A stretch of DNA of 64,000 nt from positions 12,181 to 76,180 of the forward strand of contig FR882198.1 of NCBI GenBank assembly GCA_000434935.1. Reading direction: 5' to 3'. The position numbers and the translations under genes were made by a program. Of this stretch, positions 1 to 12,038 are shown piece after piece. The notes under the pieces were generated by a model. The model made no database searches. It was not told the origin of the DNA and saw nothing but the letters and a program-made list of their open reading frames with translations. Source of the DNA: Bacteroides sp. CAG:709 (GTDB lineage: Bacteria > Bacteroidota > Bacteroidia > Bacteroidales > UBA932). Position 1 is the first letter of the stretch; every line of letters starts with the position of its first letter.

Positions 1-217
1 ACTGCAGGACATAAATCCATCCGCCGTAACGGAGGTCCTCATCCGGGAAATGCTCCATAACCCAGGTCTCGCGGGCTACCAGCGTATTGCGGCAGAGTTC
101 AACACGTTCTTGCGTGCGTTGCGCAGCCGTCTCTTCGAAGATTCTGTCGCTCTTGTAGCAGGAAACCAAAGAGAGCAGCATCATCGCGGACATCAAATAT
201 GTAATGAATCTTTTCAT
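1..217 (-). CDS. DUF4302-type lipoprotein, N-terminal part (cut by window edge)
   Basis: Reading the minus strand from an ATG at 217 gives about 72 residues, open to the window edge. The start is a lipoprotein signal peptide (MKRFITYLMSAMMLLSLVSC) with its lipobox cysteine near residue 20. The following segment (FEETAAQRTQERVELCRNTL, then WVMEHFPDEDLRYGGWIYVL) resembles the N-terminus of DUF4302 lipoproteins, which usually accompany SusC/SusD loci. The gene starts just downstream of the metallohydrolase lipoprotein (stop at 232) and is probably the last visible gene of the PUL1 transcript. A surface or periplasmic role in glycan or glycopeptide handling is inferred from context. The family call rests on about 50 residues. 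Confidence 0.7.
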   Translation of the reverse strand, partial: MKRFITYLMSAMMLLSLVSCYKSDRIFEETAAQRTQERVELCRNTLVARETWVMEHFPDEDLRYGGWIYVLQ

Positions 218-231
218 GTTGATTTCCAGGT

Positions 232-1125
232 TTATTTGTCAAGTGATTCCCAATCCAGATTGTCCAGCTGGGCGATACGGCGATGATAGATTTCGCACCA
301 TCTGTCAGTATCGACTCCGTAGGAATCCTTGAGCCATTTCTTCAGCATATCATATTTCTTTCTAATGAGAGGGCCGCCTACAGGACCTGCCTTGGCGATC
401 ATTGCCTCTCTTTCCGCCTCCGTGAGGGAAATCAGACGTCCGCCGGTTTCAGCCACGTCCTCGCTGTAGTGTGAACGGGCATAGTTGCTGACAAATCCCT
501 TCTGGTACGGGTCTTCGGTAAGTGAAGTGTAACGGTCGCCCACATAATCGCTGAGGGTGATGTCCTTGAACTCTGCAGGAGAGCCGTGGATACCGTCGAG
601 GATATGGGTAAACTCGTGAAGCATTGTTCCCGCAATTCTTTCCGCATCCTTGTGATATTCGAAGAAGTTCACGCCGAGGATGTTGATCTGAAGGCCGTTC
701 TCCGCAGATGCAAGGGCGGTGGAACCGCTGCTGCTAATCTCGAAACTTCCCACGAGGAAGAGCACTTTCGGGAAATATGATTTCACGAACAATGCCGGAT
801 CTTCCGTCTCGTCTCCGGATGACATCATCTCCACCATGGCCTCAAGTGTCGTGAACTTGATAAGCTTGGCAATCATTATCGACTCCTTGATGTTAGGAGG
901 TGACACCCAGTAATTGAAACTGGTTTCCCTGTCCGGCATACGGTATTCGAATCGGATATTGTAAGGCTCCACATAATTTCTCTGCAGCCATGAGTCGAAC
1001 TCGGTATTGTTTTGCTCCTCGTCCTTGAAAATGCTCTCGGAGCTGATCTCATCCTTGGTGCAGGAGAGCGTCAGGAGCATCGTGCAGGCTGCCAATATCA
1101 ATGATATATATTTTTTCATCTTCAT
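232..1125 (-). CDS. SusCD-associated zinc metallohydrolase lipoprotein
   Basis: This 297-residue protein has a lipoprotein signal peptide with its lipobox cysteine at residue 22 (TLSC). It carries a zinc-protease-like HExxH motif (MLHEFTHILDGIHG) near residues 169-173, with a further histidine six residues on as a possible third ligand. It matches the pattern of substrate-import-associated metallohydrolase lipoproteins (Peptidase_Mx1-like) that sit next to SusC/SusD and DUF4302 genes. It lies 6 bp after SusD in PUL1, so it is probably co-transcribed. By analogy it would act at the cell surface or in the periplasm, perhaps on the peptide part of a glycoprotein. The substrate is not determinable here. 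Confidence 0.82.
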   Translation of the reverse strand: MKMKKYISLILAACTMLLTLSCTKDEISSESIFKDEEQNNTEFDSWLQRNYVEPYNIRFEYRMPDRETSFNYWVSPPNIKESIMIAKLIKFTTLEAMVEMMSSGDETEDPALFVKSYFPKVLFLVGSFEISSSGSTALASAENGLQINILGVNFFEYHKDAERIAGTMLHEFTHILDGIHGSPAEFKDITLSDYVGDRYTSLTEDPYQKGFVSNYARSHYSEDVAETGGRLISLTEAEREAMIAKAGPVGGPLIRKKYDMLKKWLKDSYGVDTDRWCEIYHRRIAQLDNLDWESLDK

Positions 1126-1131
1126 TCCTCC

Positions 1132-2815
1132 TTAAAAAGATTTGACGAAAGGATGGTCAGGACATTCCGCATTGTTGCGCGGATTAGGTTCCAGACCGGT
1201 TTTGATGGATTCTGAAGGAATCTGGAATGCGCGGCGCAGGTCATTGTAAGGCAATGTTACCGTAGCCTCGAATCCGGATGTCGTAGCGTCGTCGTAATCG
1301 GAGTCATCGAATCTGTCGATGGTGATTCCATATCTCTTGAGATCCATCCAGCGGAGACCTTCCTCCAGGGAATCGATTCTCTTGCAGAACAGCAGGCACT
1401 GGGTCATATTTTCCTGAGTACCAGGCTCTACAGTAAATCCATGCGGATGAATCGGCTTTCTTGATGTAGGTTCTTCCCTTGTGTATTCCTTGATGTACAA
1501 TGATGAAGAAGGGTCGCCGTAAACCTCGTCGATCAGTTCGCGTGTCAGATGACGGATTCCGTTGCTTCCGACCTTGTACATCGAGCAGTTCCATGCATCC
1601 AAGTCCGCTGCCGCCTTGTCATATTCCTTCAGCTGGATATAGGCCTCGGCCCTGTTCAGAAGCACTTCGTTGGCATTGAGAGCCACCATTGTGCTGCGTC
1701 CGTAACCTGTACCTGCCACAGGATCGACCACTTCCCACTGGGAAGGCCATTTCGGCCAGTACACCTTGTTGGTTATGAGGTCGGCCCAATAGAACGGAAC
1801 CATCTGGTAGATATACTGCGTATTGTCCTGCTTGCCGGTATCATAAGCACCGCCCATAGGACGCTTTGCACGGACAGTCTCCATCTTGGCGATCCTGTTG
1901 GTGTGCGCATATCTTCCGCCGGTAGCGTCCCACGCATTGAACAAGCCTCCGTTCGCAGAATAGAGCGGAATTATCAGCAGGTTCACCTTGTTCGTAGGAT
2001 TGATGTAGTTCAATGCCCTCGTACCATAATCCCAGGCCATCTTGCTGGTCGCAGCCCAGTCACGGAGCATTTCGGAAGGATTCGTTCCGAGCACTACATT
2101 TGCAGCCTCGACAGCCTTCTCCCACTGGTTGCTGTAGACGTAGAACCTGGTCGCAAGCGCATAGCCGGCCTTCTTGTTGAAATGGTATTTCGGAACTGAC
2201 CATGCCTCATCGTTCAGAAGAGGAAGTCCTTCCTCGATATCCTTCCGGATCTTCTCGTAGTCCATGGCAAGAGTTCCACGGCTATATTTAGGATTCAGCG
2301 TAGTCTCCGGCTTGTCCATATAGGTAACCCCCAGATACTGTGACGCATACTGCGGATGATAAGGAAGGCAGTAAATCATTGTCAGACAGAGGTGAGCGTA
2401 AGCGCGGCAGAGAAGCGCCTCTCCCTTGTATGGAAGCATTTCTTCCGGAGTGCCCTGCTTCTCGATGGCCTGGAGAGCGGCATTCGCTGTGGCAATCATA
2501 TTGTAATATGCCTGCCAGGTGTTCACGTTGCTCTCATTGTCCGCTTCCTCGATCGGCTCCCAGTTATAATTCTGTTCAATGAGTCTGGACGTATTCTTGT
2601 TTCCTTCGCTGTAGAGTTCACAGTTGTCTGACGCATACTCGAAGAACCTCACATAAGTTCTTGATGCATACGCGGAAACAAGCAGTTTCTGTATCTTTTC
2701 AGTCGAATTCAGTTCAGTCCTGTTGTCCGGAAGCGTGTCCAGGAACTTGTCGCAGGAGGTCACCCCCCCCCATCAGAGAAAGAACTGCCAATGAATATGT
2801 TATAAATTTCTTCAT
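1132..2815 (-). pseudogene. SusD/RagB glycan-binding lipoprotein, out of frame at a G9 tract
   Basis: The main open frame (1132-2763, 543 residues) is a SusD/RagB outer-membrane lipoprotein that captures glycans for the adjacent SusC. It begins inside the lipobox (TSCDKFLDTLPDN) with no signal peptide. An ATG at 2815 opens a normal signal peptide (MKKFITYSLAVLSLM), but a run of nine G on the coding strand (2763-2771) puts it one base out of phase. With eight G the protein would read ...SLMGGVTSCDKF..., a perfect lipoprotein start. The only in-frame alternative is the GTG at 2763, which would give an unexported protein. The gene is therefore off as sequenced, through phase variation, mutation or sequencing error. 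SusD assignment is firm. Confidence 0.85.
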
Positions 2816-2827
2816 ATCCGCATTGAT

Positions 2828-5800
2828 TTAAAATCCTATCTTGCAGGTCAATGTGAACTGCTTCGGCATCGGCACGGCGACACCGCCGGCATTCAGGAAC
2901 TCAGGGTCCTGTCCTTCCAGCTTCTTGTCGGCATAGAGAAGGCAGAGATTCGTTCCCTGAATCTTGAATGAAAGACTTTTCAGCCTGAGCTTTTCAACAG
3001 CTGTCTTAGGAAGGTCATAACCCAATGAGACTTCCTTGAGCCTTATGAAATCGCCTTTTGCAATCCTCTGGTCAGAATAGTTGTAGGCATTGTAGGCAAT
3101 GCCTAGATTGCTGATGCTGTTGTTCTGACGCTTGCTGGCAATTACAGGAACATTGGTGATGTTCTCGTCGCCCGGATTGATGTACCTGTCCATGAATTCT
3201 CTCGGCATGGCCGTAAGGTCGGAATAGCTGTTGGAGAAAATAGGGTCGAGCCTTACCACATTCCCGAAGGAGTATGTCATGAAGACATTCATCGTGAAGC
3301 CCTTGAACTTGAACATGTTGCCGAAACTTCCGGTGATGGTAGGATCAATCGGTCCCTCATACTTGAGGTTGCTGAAATTGTTCATTTCCTGGAACTGGAT
3401 GTTCGTGGAAGTGATTTCACCGTCCTTGTTCAGGAAGGTAGGGATACCCATCTCGTCGAGTCCCATGAAACGCAGTGAGAACACGGCGCCGCGCGGCATT
3501 CCTTCCATGGAATAGCCTGAACCTGTCAGGTAGCTTATCATGGTCTGGTAAGTCTTGAGCTTGGTCACTGTATTCTTCATGTGCGAGAATATGAAGTTCG
3601 TGGTCCAGGTAAAGTCCTTCTTGACTATATTTCTGGTGGACAGCGAAAGTTCCACACCGGAAGACTTCATGGAAGCCACGTTTCCGTATTTGTTGGACAC
3701 ACCGCCAAGTCCCTGGGTCACAACACTTCCGATAAGGTCGAAGTTGTTTCTCTTATAGGTATCGAAAGACAGGAGGATGCGGTCGTCGATGAAACCGAGG
3801 TCAGCTCCCACATTGAACTCGTGCTTCTTCTCGTATGTAAGCTCGGAGTTCTCGATGGAGGACTGGTACAATGACGGTTCCTTGATGTTTGTAGCAGGGC
3901 GCCAAGGCGTGCTCGGGTAGAACAATGACGTAGAGTTGTTCACCCACGCCGGGCCTCTGTCCGCTGTCAATGAATATGATACACGGAAGTTCATGCTTGA
4001 CAATGCCGGTTTCAGCGCGTCGAACCATTCTTCCTGGTCTGCCGACCATTTTCCGGCGACGTTCCATGTAGGCAGCCAACGGGCGCTTCTGGCCCTTCCG
4101 AGCCTGTTGGAACCCTCATATCGGAACGTTCCGTTGATGGTGTATCTGTAATTATATGAGTATGAAGCGGTAGCGGCGAAAGCGACATTGCGCTCGTGCG
4201 TATTGCTCAGACTATAATAATAGGAGTTCTGCTCGATTTGTTTCTTGAACAGGTCCACGATGTAGAACGGTGTCTCACCTGCCTCGTACTGGAGTCCCCA
4301 GCCGTCGAAAGAACTTGCATGCCTGTCCAGGGAATTGACTTCCATCGCGGCAAAGGCATTGATGATGTGCTTGTCGGCGATGGCGGTGTTGTAAGTACCT
4401 GACGCTCTGAAGTCCATGCTGAGGGCAGAGTAGTCATTCTTCTTCAGGATACCTCCCTGCGGCAGGACAGTGTACTTGTCTCCGGTCGGATTGTCCGGGT
4501 CCTTGTACAGATAAGGGTTCAGGCTCTGGATGATCTTCGTGGCTGCGGCACGATAAGCCTCTGCCTGGTTCGAATTGTCCTTGATATTGTGCTCGGTCAT
4601 TGAAAGCTGGTATCTTACCGAACCGAGGGCTGCCAGTTCGAGTCCCTTTATCGGCTTGGCCTTGATTTCAGCCTGGAATTTGGTGTCGAGCACGGAGAGG
4701 TCGATGTAGTTGTTCGCCAACTCGTGCTTGATATTGAACGGAGCATAGTTCCTGGTGTAGAATTCGTCCGGGTCGAGTGTCCTGGAAGTACGCAGGGCAT
4801 AAGAATACGGGTTGATGTCGAAATCACGTTTCACGGAACCTTCCACAAGGTTTGTGGTAGATGCGAGTGAGCCCGGAGCCCTCTGCTGCCTGTATGAAGC
4901 GTTTCCGATGATGTTCAGGGTGATGTAATCCTTGAATATCTTCTGGGAAGTGTTGAACAGCGCAGTATATCTGTTCACCTTGCTCTGGATCGACCAGCCC
5001 GGATCTACGAGCGCACCGAGAGAAGCATAGTAGCTGCCTTTCTCTGATCCGGAAGTGATGCTGACGGAGTGGCTGTGCTGCACGGTCGGACGGAAAAGTT
5101 CCTGGAACCAGTCCGTGTTGCGCATCTCGGCCTTGCGCAGATATGCTTTCCTGCCGGCTTCGGTGTTCTCCACAAGATATTTTCCGGTCGCCGTATCGTA
5201 TGTGTTCATCAACTGGTACATCTTGCTGTACACACCTCCCTGCGAGCTGTATACGTTGCTGGTGAAGTTGAGCCAGCCCTTCTGGTACATTTCCTCATAA
5301 ACGGACATCTGCTCCTGGGAGTTCATGATATTGAACTCTGAATATGAAGGGACAAGACGCATGGTATATTCGCCGTTGTAGTTCACTCGGGTCACGCCAG
5401 GTGTTCCTTTCTTGGTGGTCACGACAATGACGCCGGCCATTGCCCTCGCTCCGTAGATGGAGGTAGCGGAACCGTCCTTGAGGATCTGGAATGATTCGAT
5501 GTCGTCAGAGTTCAGGCCCGCAATGGCGGAGCTGATCAATGTCGTGGCGTCTCCGGATGACAGGGAATTGGCATCCACATTGACCACATCCTCCATTATG
5601 ACGCCGTCTACGACCCACAGAGGCTTGGAGTCGCCGAAAATTGAGGTAGCTCCCCTGACTCTGATCTTAGGTGCGGTACCGAATGTTCCTGATACGTTCT
5701 GCACTGAAACGCCGGCTGATTTTCCTTCGAGTGAACGGCTGACTTCACCCACACCGCTGATATTCACGTCCACGGCGGAAAGTTGGTCGGTCGCACCGGT

Positions 5801-6148
5801 AAAGAGTCGCTTGTCAGTGGTAGTCATACCGGTAACCACTGCTTCGGAAAGCATTTCCGTGCTGGTAGAGAGCACGAAGTCGACTTTTTCAGCAGCCGGT
5901 TTGGTGACATTGGTATAACCAAGGCAGGAAGCCTCAAGTTTGGCTCCTGCGGGGACTTTCGTCAATGTATAATTTCCGTCAAGGTCCGTGACGGCGGCAT
6001 TGCCCGTGCCCGCCACTGCCACGACGACACCTATGAGAGGCTCGCCGGCATCGTCCTTGACCGTACCGCTGACTGTCAATGTCTGCTGCGCAAAAACTGA
6101 TAGCGCGCAGGCAAACGACAGCAGCAATGCTATAATCAATCTTTTCAT
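2828..6148 (-). CDS. SusC/RagA TonB-linked outer membrane transporter, PUL1
   Basis: This 1106-residue protein is a SusC-family TonB-dependent outer-membrane transporter that imports oligosaccharides captured by its SusD partner. A cleavable signal peptide (residues 1-20, ending FAQQ) is followed by a carboxypeptidase-regulatory-like beta domain (GTVKDDAGEPLIGVVVAV), a plug domain (MTTTDKRLFTGA, then IRVRGATSIFGDSKPLWVVD), and a long beta-barrel ending in an aromatic residue (TCKIGF). Length is normal for the family. It is immediately upstream of susD and downstream of the BACON lipoprotein gene. The visible enzymes suggest alpha-GlcNAc- or alpha-glucose-capped host glycans as substrate, which is inference. 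Confidence 0.95.
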   Translation of the reverse strand: MKRLIIALLLSFACALSVFAQQTLTVSGTVKDDAGEPLIGVVVAVAGTGNAAVTDLDGNYTLTKVPAGAKLEASCLGYTNVTKPAAEKVDFVLSTSTEMLSEAVVTGMTTTDKRLFTGATDQLSAVDVNISGVGEVSRSLEGKSAGVSVQNVSGTFGTAPKIRVRGATSIFGDSKPLWVVDGVIMEDVVNVDANSLSSGDATTLISSAIAGLNSDDIESFQILKDGSATSIYGARAMAGVIVVTTKKGTPGVTRVNYNGEYTMRLVPSYSEFNIMNSQEQMSVYEEMYQKGWLNFTSNVYSSQGGVYSKMYQLMNTYDTATGKYLVENTEAGRKAYLRKAEMRNTDWFQELFRPTVQHSHSVSITSGSEKGSYYASLGALVDPGWSIQSKVNRYTALFNTSQKIFKDYITLNIIGNASYRQQRAPGSLASTTNLVEGSVKRDFDINPYSYALRTSRTLDPDEFYTRNYAPFNIKHELANNYIDLSVLDTKFQAEIKAKPIKGLELAALGSVRYQLSMTEHNIKDNSNQAEAYRAAATKIIQSLNPYLYKDPDNPTGDKYTVLPQGGILKKNDYSALSMDFRASGTYNTAIADKHIINAFAAMEVNSLDRHASSFDGWGLQYEAGETPFYIVDLFKKQIEQNSYYYSLSNTHERNVAFAATASYSYNYRYTINGTFRYEGSNRLGRARSARWLPTWNVAGKWSADQEEWFDALKPALSSMNFRVSYSLTADRGPAWVNNSTSLFYPSTPWRPATNIKEPSLYQSSIENSELTYEKKHEFNVGADLGFIDDRILLSFDTYKRNNFDLIGSVVTQGLGGVSNKYGNVASMKSSGVELSLSTRNIVKKDFTWTTNFIFSHMKNTVTKLKTYQTMISYLTGSGYSMEGMPRGAVFSLRFMGLDEMGIPTFLNKDGEITSTNIQFQEMNNFSNLKYEGPIDPTITGSFGNMFKFKGFTMNVFMTYSFGNVVRLDPIFSNSYSDLTAMPREFMDRYINPGDENITNVPVIASKRQNNSISNLGIAYNAYNYSDQRIAKGDFIRLKEVSLGYDLPKTAVEKLRLKSLSFKIQGTNLCLLYADKKLEGQDPEFLNAGGVAVPMPKQFTLTCKIGF

Positions 6149-6157
6149 AAGCCGTTA

Positions 6158-7252
6158 CTATTCTGTATATTCCTTGGTAAGCACAAGCTGCTGATATGCT
6201 ACAATACGTGTAGTGAATGCAAAGAATCTGTCACGACTCCACCAGATGTTCAACTGCTGAGGGATATCGTTGCTGTTCAGTTTGGCATTCTCGAATGAAA
6301 GAGTGACTGTGTGGTTAACATCATCGAATACAGGTTCGGCATCCCAAGCGGCACGACCCTCTGTAGAGAAGATGTAGAATCCTGACGGATTGGACGAAGT
6401 CGGCCCGTTGAAATGCACTGAGTAGTACTTGTTTGCAGCCTCATCTTTACCGAAGCCCTGGATGCCGATTCTTACTTTACCGTCCACCAGCTGGGCTGAG
6501 AAAGGATAATTCACGAGCTCGCCTTTCTGAACCGTAACCGAGAATGACTCGTACATCTTTTCTGTCGCGAACACGAAATCGCTCTTGTCTCCGCACTCAT
6601 CGGCGTTCTTTGCCACTTTCCAAGTGCCCAAAAGATAATACCAGTCCGGTTTCTTAGGGAGTGTCAATGTTACATATACCGGTTCAATGCTCTTGTCTGA
6701 AGGGGTGATGATTGCGCGTCCGGAGAAGGCCCTGCGGCTCTGCGCCTTGCTTACTATGAATGTCACACCGCTTGCGGATTTCTCGAATGAGAATACGCCA
6801 TCAGGATTTTCAGGGATTTCCACGCTGAAATCAGATGTGCACTTTACAAGTGTCTGCAATTTCTGCTCTGAATCAGAGAACTCCAGGCTTGATTCACTTA
6901 TGATGATCCCTTTGAACGGTGACTGTTTCACTGAGAAGCTGACGGAATTGCTGCCTTCAGCATTGATCGTAATATCCGCAGTACGCTCCGTATCACCAGT
7001 ATAAGAGAACACATTGAACAGGACTGAAGAACCGGCGACACTTACGCGAAGCCAATCCGGCGCAGATGATTCAGCCGTCAATTTGAGGCCGCCTGTCTCT
7101 ACGACTGCCGTTCCGAATCCTCCTGCAGCATCGAACGACGTAGCGGAAACGCTTTTCAATTCAATCTCAGGAACTGAATTGTCTTTGCTGCATGACAGAC
7201 CGCAGAAAAGCGCGGCTGCCAGAGCGATGATTGATATAAGTTTTTTCATCAT
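6158..7252 (-). CDS. BACON-domain surface lipoprotein
   Basis: This 364-residue protein has a lipoprotein signal peptide (AALFCGLSC, lipobox cysteine near residue 21). It is followed by a BACON-type beta-sandwich at about residues 30-110 (FDAAGGFGTAVVETGGLKL ... WLRVSVAG ... RTADITINAEG ... FSVKQSPF). A second beta-rich region starts near residue 115. The C-terminal part (WYYLLGTWKVAKNADECGD onward) I do not recognise. BACON domains occur in Bacteroidales glycan-binding and mucin-associated surface proteins. The gene sits between GH89 and SusC in PUL1, where surface glycan-binding proteins are commonly found. A surface binding role is inferred, and no catalytic motif is visible. Confidence 0.75.
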   Translation of the reverse strand: MMKKLISIIALAAALFCGLSCSKDNSVPEIELKSVSATSFDAAGGFGTAVVETGGLKLTAESSAPDWLRVSVAGSSVLFNVFSYTGDTERTADITINAEGSNSVSFSVKQSPFKGIIISESSLEFSDSEQKLQTLVKCTSDFSVEIPENPDGVFSFEKSASGVTFIVSKAQSRRAFSGRAIITPSDKSIEPVYVTLTLPKKPDWYYLLGTWKVAKNADECGDKSDFVFATEKMYESFSVTVQKGELVNYPFSAQLVDGKVRIGIQGFGKDEAANKYYSVHFNGPTSSNPSGFYIFSTEGRAAWDAEPVFDDVNHTVTLSFENAKLNSNDIPQQLNIWWSRDRFFAFTTRIVAYQQLVLTKEYTE

Positions 7253-7261
7253 ATTGAATTA

Positions 7262-9730
7262 TTATTTTACATATTCGATTGCGACCTGTGAGTCACCGTT
7301 CAGCTTGGTTCCTGCCAATTCGATATGGACATAGATGAACTGGTAAGTCTGGTCTCGCTTGTATTCCAGAGGTATCTCGACGACAGGATTGTCCTTGCCG
7401 ATTTCGATATTGATGTCCTTCTTGACTGAACGCACCCAGCCGGCAGCATTGACCTGCACACGCTTGAGGATGACATTGTCCTCGCCCCTCTTCCATCTGA
7501 ATCTCAGGGCCTTGACCGGGATGTAGTCTTCCGGTTCCATCATGCGGATAATCAATGTGCTGCTGTCGCGCATCTCGAATGATGTCCAGCCTGAAAGGCC
7601 CTGGCCCTCAAGAGGTTCAATGTCTTTGGCGACGTTCACGAGGTCCTGTGATTCCTTCACGAGGTCCTTTACCGGAACGAAATCGGAGAGTTTCTTCTCC
7701 TCGGTGAAATTGCCCTCCCAAGCGGCGAAGTCAAATGGTTTGCCTGCTTTCTTGGCATCGAAGAAATGCTGCCATCTTGGGATATAGTAGTCGCGGATAA
7801 GGCCTGACCAGATCTTGCATGCATAGTCATTGAGACCGGCATCAGGATAGCTGACTCCCCACGTGGTCACGATTCTGCGGCTGTTTTCTTCATACTTGTC
7901 GCTTTCCTGCTGACTGTCACCCCAACTTCGGGCATAGTCGATCCATCTCTGGATGCGGGTTACAGGATTCTTGTCCAAAAGCCTGTCAGCGCGCAGCATC
8001 AGGTCCTTGAAACGGACTTCCATGGCGGCCGCCCTGTCATTGTCCCCGGCAAGATAAGCTTCATTGTCACCCAGCTCCGAGGCCGCTGCGATATAGGCTT
8101 CCAATGCTTCAAAATGCGCCTTGGAAACCACGTAACGGCCGCCGAGACCGTAGAACGGCTGTCTCTGGACTACATACTGGGCACGGCTTGAACACATTCC
8201 GTAAGAGCTTTCGAGCATCTTGTTCCAGAATGTAATCATCGGTTCAGGGCATTTGCCATATCTGTTAAGTGTATAATTCTTCAGCCACTCGTGGATATCC
8301 TTGTGGGATGTGCTCCACCATGCATCGGAAAGGATTTCGTAAATCACTTCGTTGTTCTCCACGCCTTCCGGAGCAGTGCCGACACCGACAAGATTTCCCA
8401 TATTGGCAGAACTGAGGGCATTCAGATGGCCGTTGAGATAGAAGTCCAATGCTCCTACAGGGGCGGTACGTCCGCCGAAGTTCGGCACGGTACTGTAAAT
8501 CCATGGCTTTCCGTAAATTCCCTTGGCATAGTTCCATGTATATTCATTCTCCCAGATTCCGTAGTTGAAGTCAACGCTCAGGTCCAGGAGGAGCATCTTG
8601 TCATCAGGTACCTTGGAGAACAATGCTTCGATGCTCTCCGGATCCCAGATATGTCTCTGATATCCGAACATCCAGCCCTGAAGCACCCATATCGCATCCG
8701 GATTGGCAGCGGCAATGGACTGATACAGAGACTTTCCATAGCTGGCAATCTGTTCATGGCGTTCCTTTGTGCCACGCTCGGCGAACGGAACCTTCATTTC
8801 ATTGAAACTGTCGGCGAGGTAGTATTTGCCTTTTCCGAATTCCTTTTCCCATTCCTGGATGTATGTCTTCGAGATCAGCTGGAACAGGTCCGTTTCAGGA
8901 GAAATGAAATTGGACACATAGTACGGGCCGTCATCCCAGCCGGTGTGGATGAGATTCGCGTCAGGATAGACACGCTTGATCGCTTCAGGGACAAAACCAG
9001 CGAAAGCATTGAAAATAGGTGTCATTCCGAGGTCGTTCATCCTGTCTATCATCTTGTGTTCCAGGGCGATGGTCTTATCATACCAGCTCTGGGTGAGATT
9101 GCCGTCAAGCTCTGACATATTGCCCATCCTGAACCATGGCAGGTAAGCCGGGCCGGTGATGAACTTGCCTATTTCCTCATCCGTCAGGCCGAGTTTCTTC
9201 CATACGCGGGCGAAAATAGCTTCGCTTCCGATAGGTGAAAGCGGCATGTTCACTCCATGCAGGGCCATCCTGTCGAGTTCCTTCTCCCAGTCTTCCCATT
9301 TCCAGTAAGGCATGGTGTAGCCGAGAGTGCAGACATTCATGTATTGTCTCAGCACGAAAGGAGTGGTGACAAGTTTAAGCGGCTGGTCAGCAAGCTTTTC
9401 CGGAAGGACGATATTGTTGATTGTCCAGGTGGAGATGCCATAGTGATTCGATGTGACATAGTCATAGAAACCACGGCAGACTGCCACGGCGGAGCTTCCC
9501 TTCACGGTAAGTTTGCCTTTTTTCACCTCTGTGGAAAAGTATTCGCTGCCCTCCATCGGGCCGGTAACTACAAGTTTCACATTGGAAGGTTTCTTTCCGA
9601 GAGTCCTGGCAATCACTCCCGACGCCGCTTTTTCAGCTGCCTTGAAGTCTTCTTTCTGAGACGCCGAAGCGGAGACGCATAAAAATACGGCTCCGATAGC
9701 GCAGATAAATTTCAATTTATTGATTATCAT
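7262..9730 (-). CDS. GH89 alpha-N-acetylglucosaminidase (NAGLU family)
   Basis: This 822-residue secreted enzyme has a signal peptide (about residues 1-23) and the full GH89 layout: an N-terminal alpha/beta domain, a TIM barrel starting at MNVCTLGYTMPYWKWEDWEK, and a helical C-terminal domain. The barrel keeps the two motifs that carry the catalytic glutamates in human NAGLU: SFNEM near residue 309 and TAPEG near residue 452. GH89 enzymes remove terminal alpha-linked GlcNAc, found in heparan sulfate and in alpha-1,4-GlcNAc-capped gastroduodenal mucin. It lies 12 bp after the GH97 gene in PUL1. Family assignment is firm. The natural substrate is inferred. Confidence 0.95.
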   Translation of the reverse strand: MIINKLKFICAIGAVFLCVSASASQKEDFKAAEKAASGVIARTLGKKPSNVKLVVTGPMEGSEYFSTEVKKGKLTVKGSSAVAVCRGFYDYVTSNHYGISTWTINNIVLPEKLADQPLKLVTTPFVLRQYMNVCTLGYTMPYWKWEDWEKELDRMALHGVNMPLSPIGSEAIFARVWKKLGLTDEEIGKFITGPAYLPWFRMGNMSELDGNLTQSWYDKTIALEHKMIDRMNDLGMTPIFNAFAGFVPEAIKRVYPDANLIHTGWDDGPYYVSNFISPETDLFQLISKTYIQEWEKEFGKGKYYLADSFNEMKVPFAERGTKERHEQIASYGKSLYQSIAAANPDAIWVLQGWMFGYQRHIWDPESIEALFSKVPDDKMLLLDLSVDFNYGIWENEYTWNYAKGIYGKPWIYSTVPNFGGRTAPVGALDFYLNGHLNALSSANMGNLVGVGTAPEGVENNEVIYEILSDAWWSTSHKDIHEWLKNYTLNRYGKCPEPMITFWNKMLESSYGMCSSRAQYVVQRQPFYGLGGRYVVSKAHFEALEAYIAAASELGDNEAYLAGDNDRAAAMEVRFKDLMLRADRLLDKNPVTRIQRWIDYARSWGDSQQESDKYEENSRRIVTTWGVSYPDAGLNDYACKIWSGLIRDYYIPRWQHFFDAKKAGKPFDFAAWEGNFTEEKKLSDFVPVKDLVKESQDLVNVAKDIEPLEGQGLSGWTSFEMRDSSTLIIRMMEPEDYIPVKALRFRWKRGEDNVILKRVQVNAAGWVRSVKKDINIEIGKDNPVVEIPLEYKRDQTYQFIYVHIELAGTKLNGDSQVAIEYVK

Positions 9731-9742
9731 ATACTTAAAGTG

Positions 9743-11881
<2,139 letters not shown>

Positions 11882-11895
11882 TTATTAATTTTCCG

Positions 11896-11927
11896 GAAAG
11901 GTATGCAACCTGAAAATCAATAACAAT
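11896..11927 (-). promoter_or_regulatory. Bacteroides-type promoter for the PUL1 enzyme operon
   Basis: On the minus strand ATTG (11927-11924) lies 20 bases before TACCTTTC (11903-11896), close to the Bacteroides consensus TTTG / TAnnTTTG. It is in the A+T-rich 169-bp gap between the regulator gene and the GH97 start (11869), giving a leader of about 20 bases. No clear operator repeat was seen. Confidence 0.5.
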
Positions 11928-12038
11928 ATGTAATAATGAAAATATAAATGAATTTAATAGTTTAATACTTGATTACCAACGTTTTGATTAAAATATACTA
12001 TATGAAAAATATAAATGGAAAATAAACCATTTTTAGAG

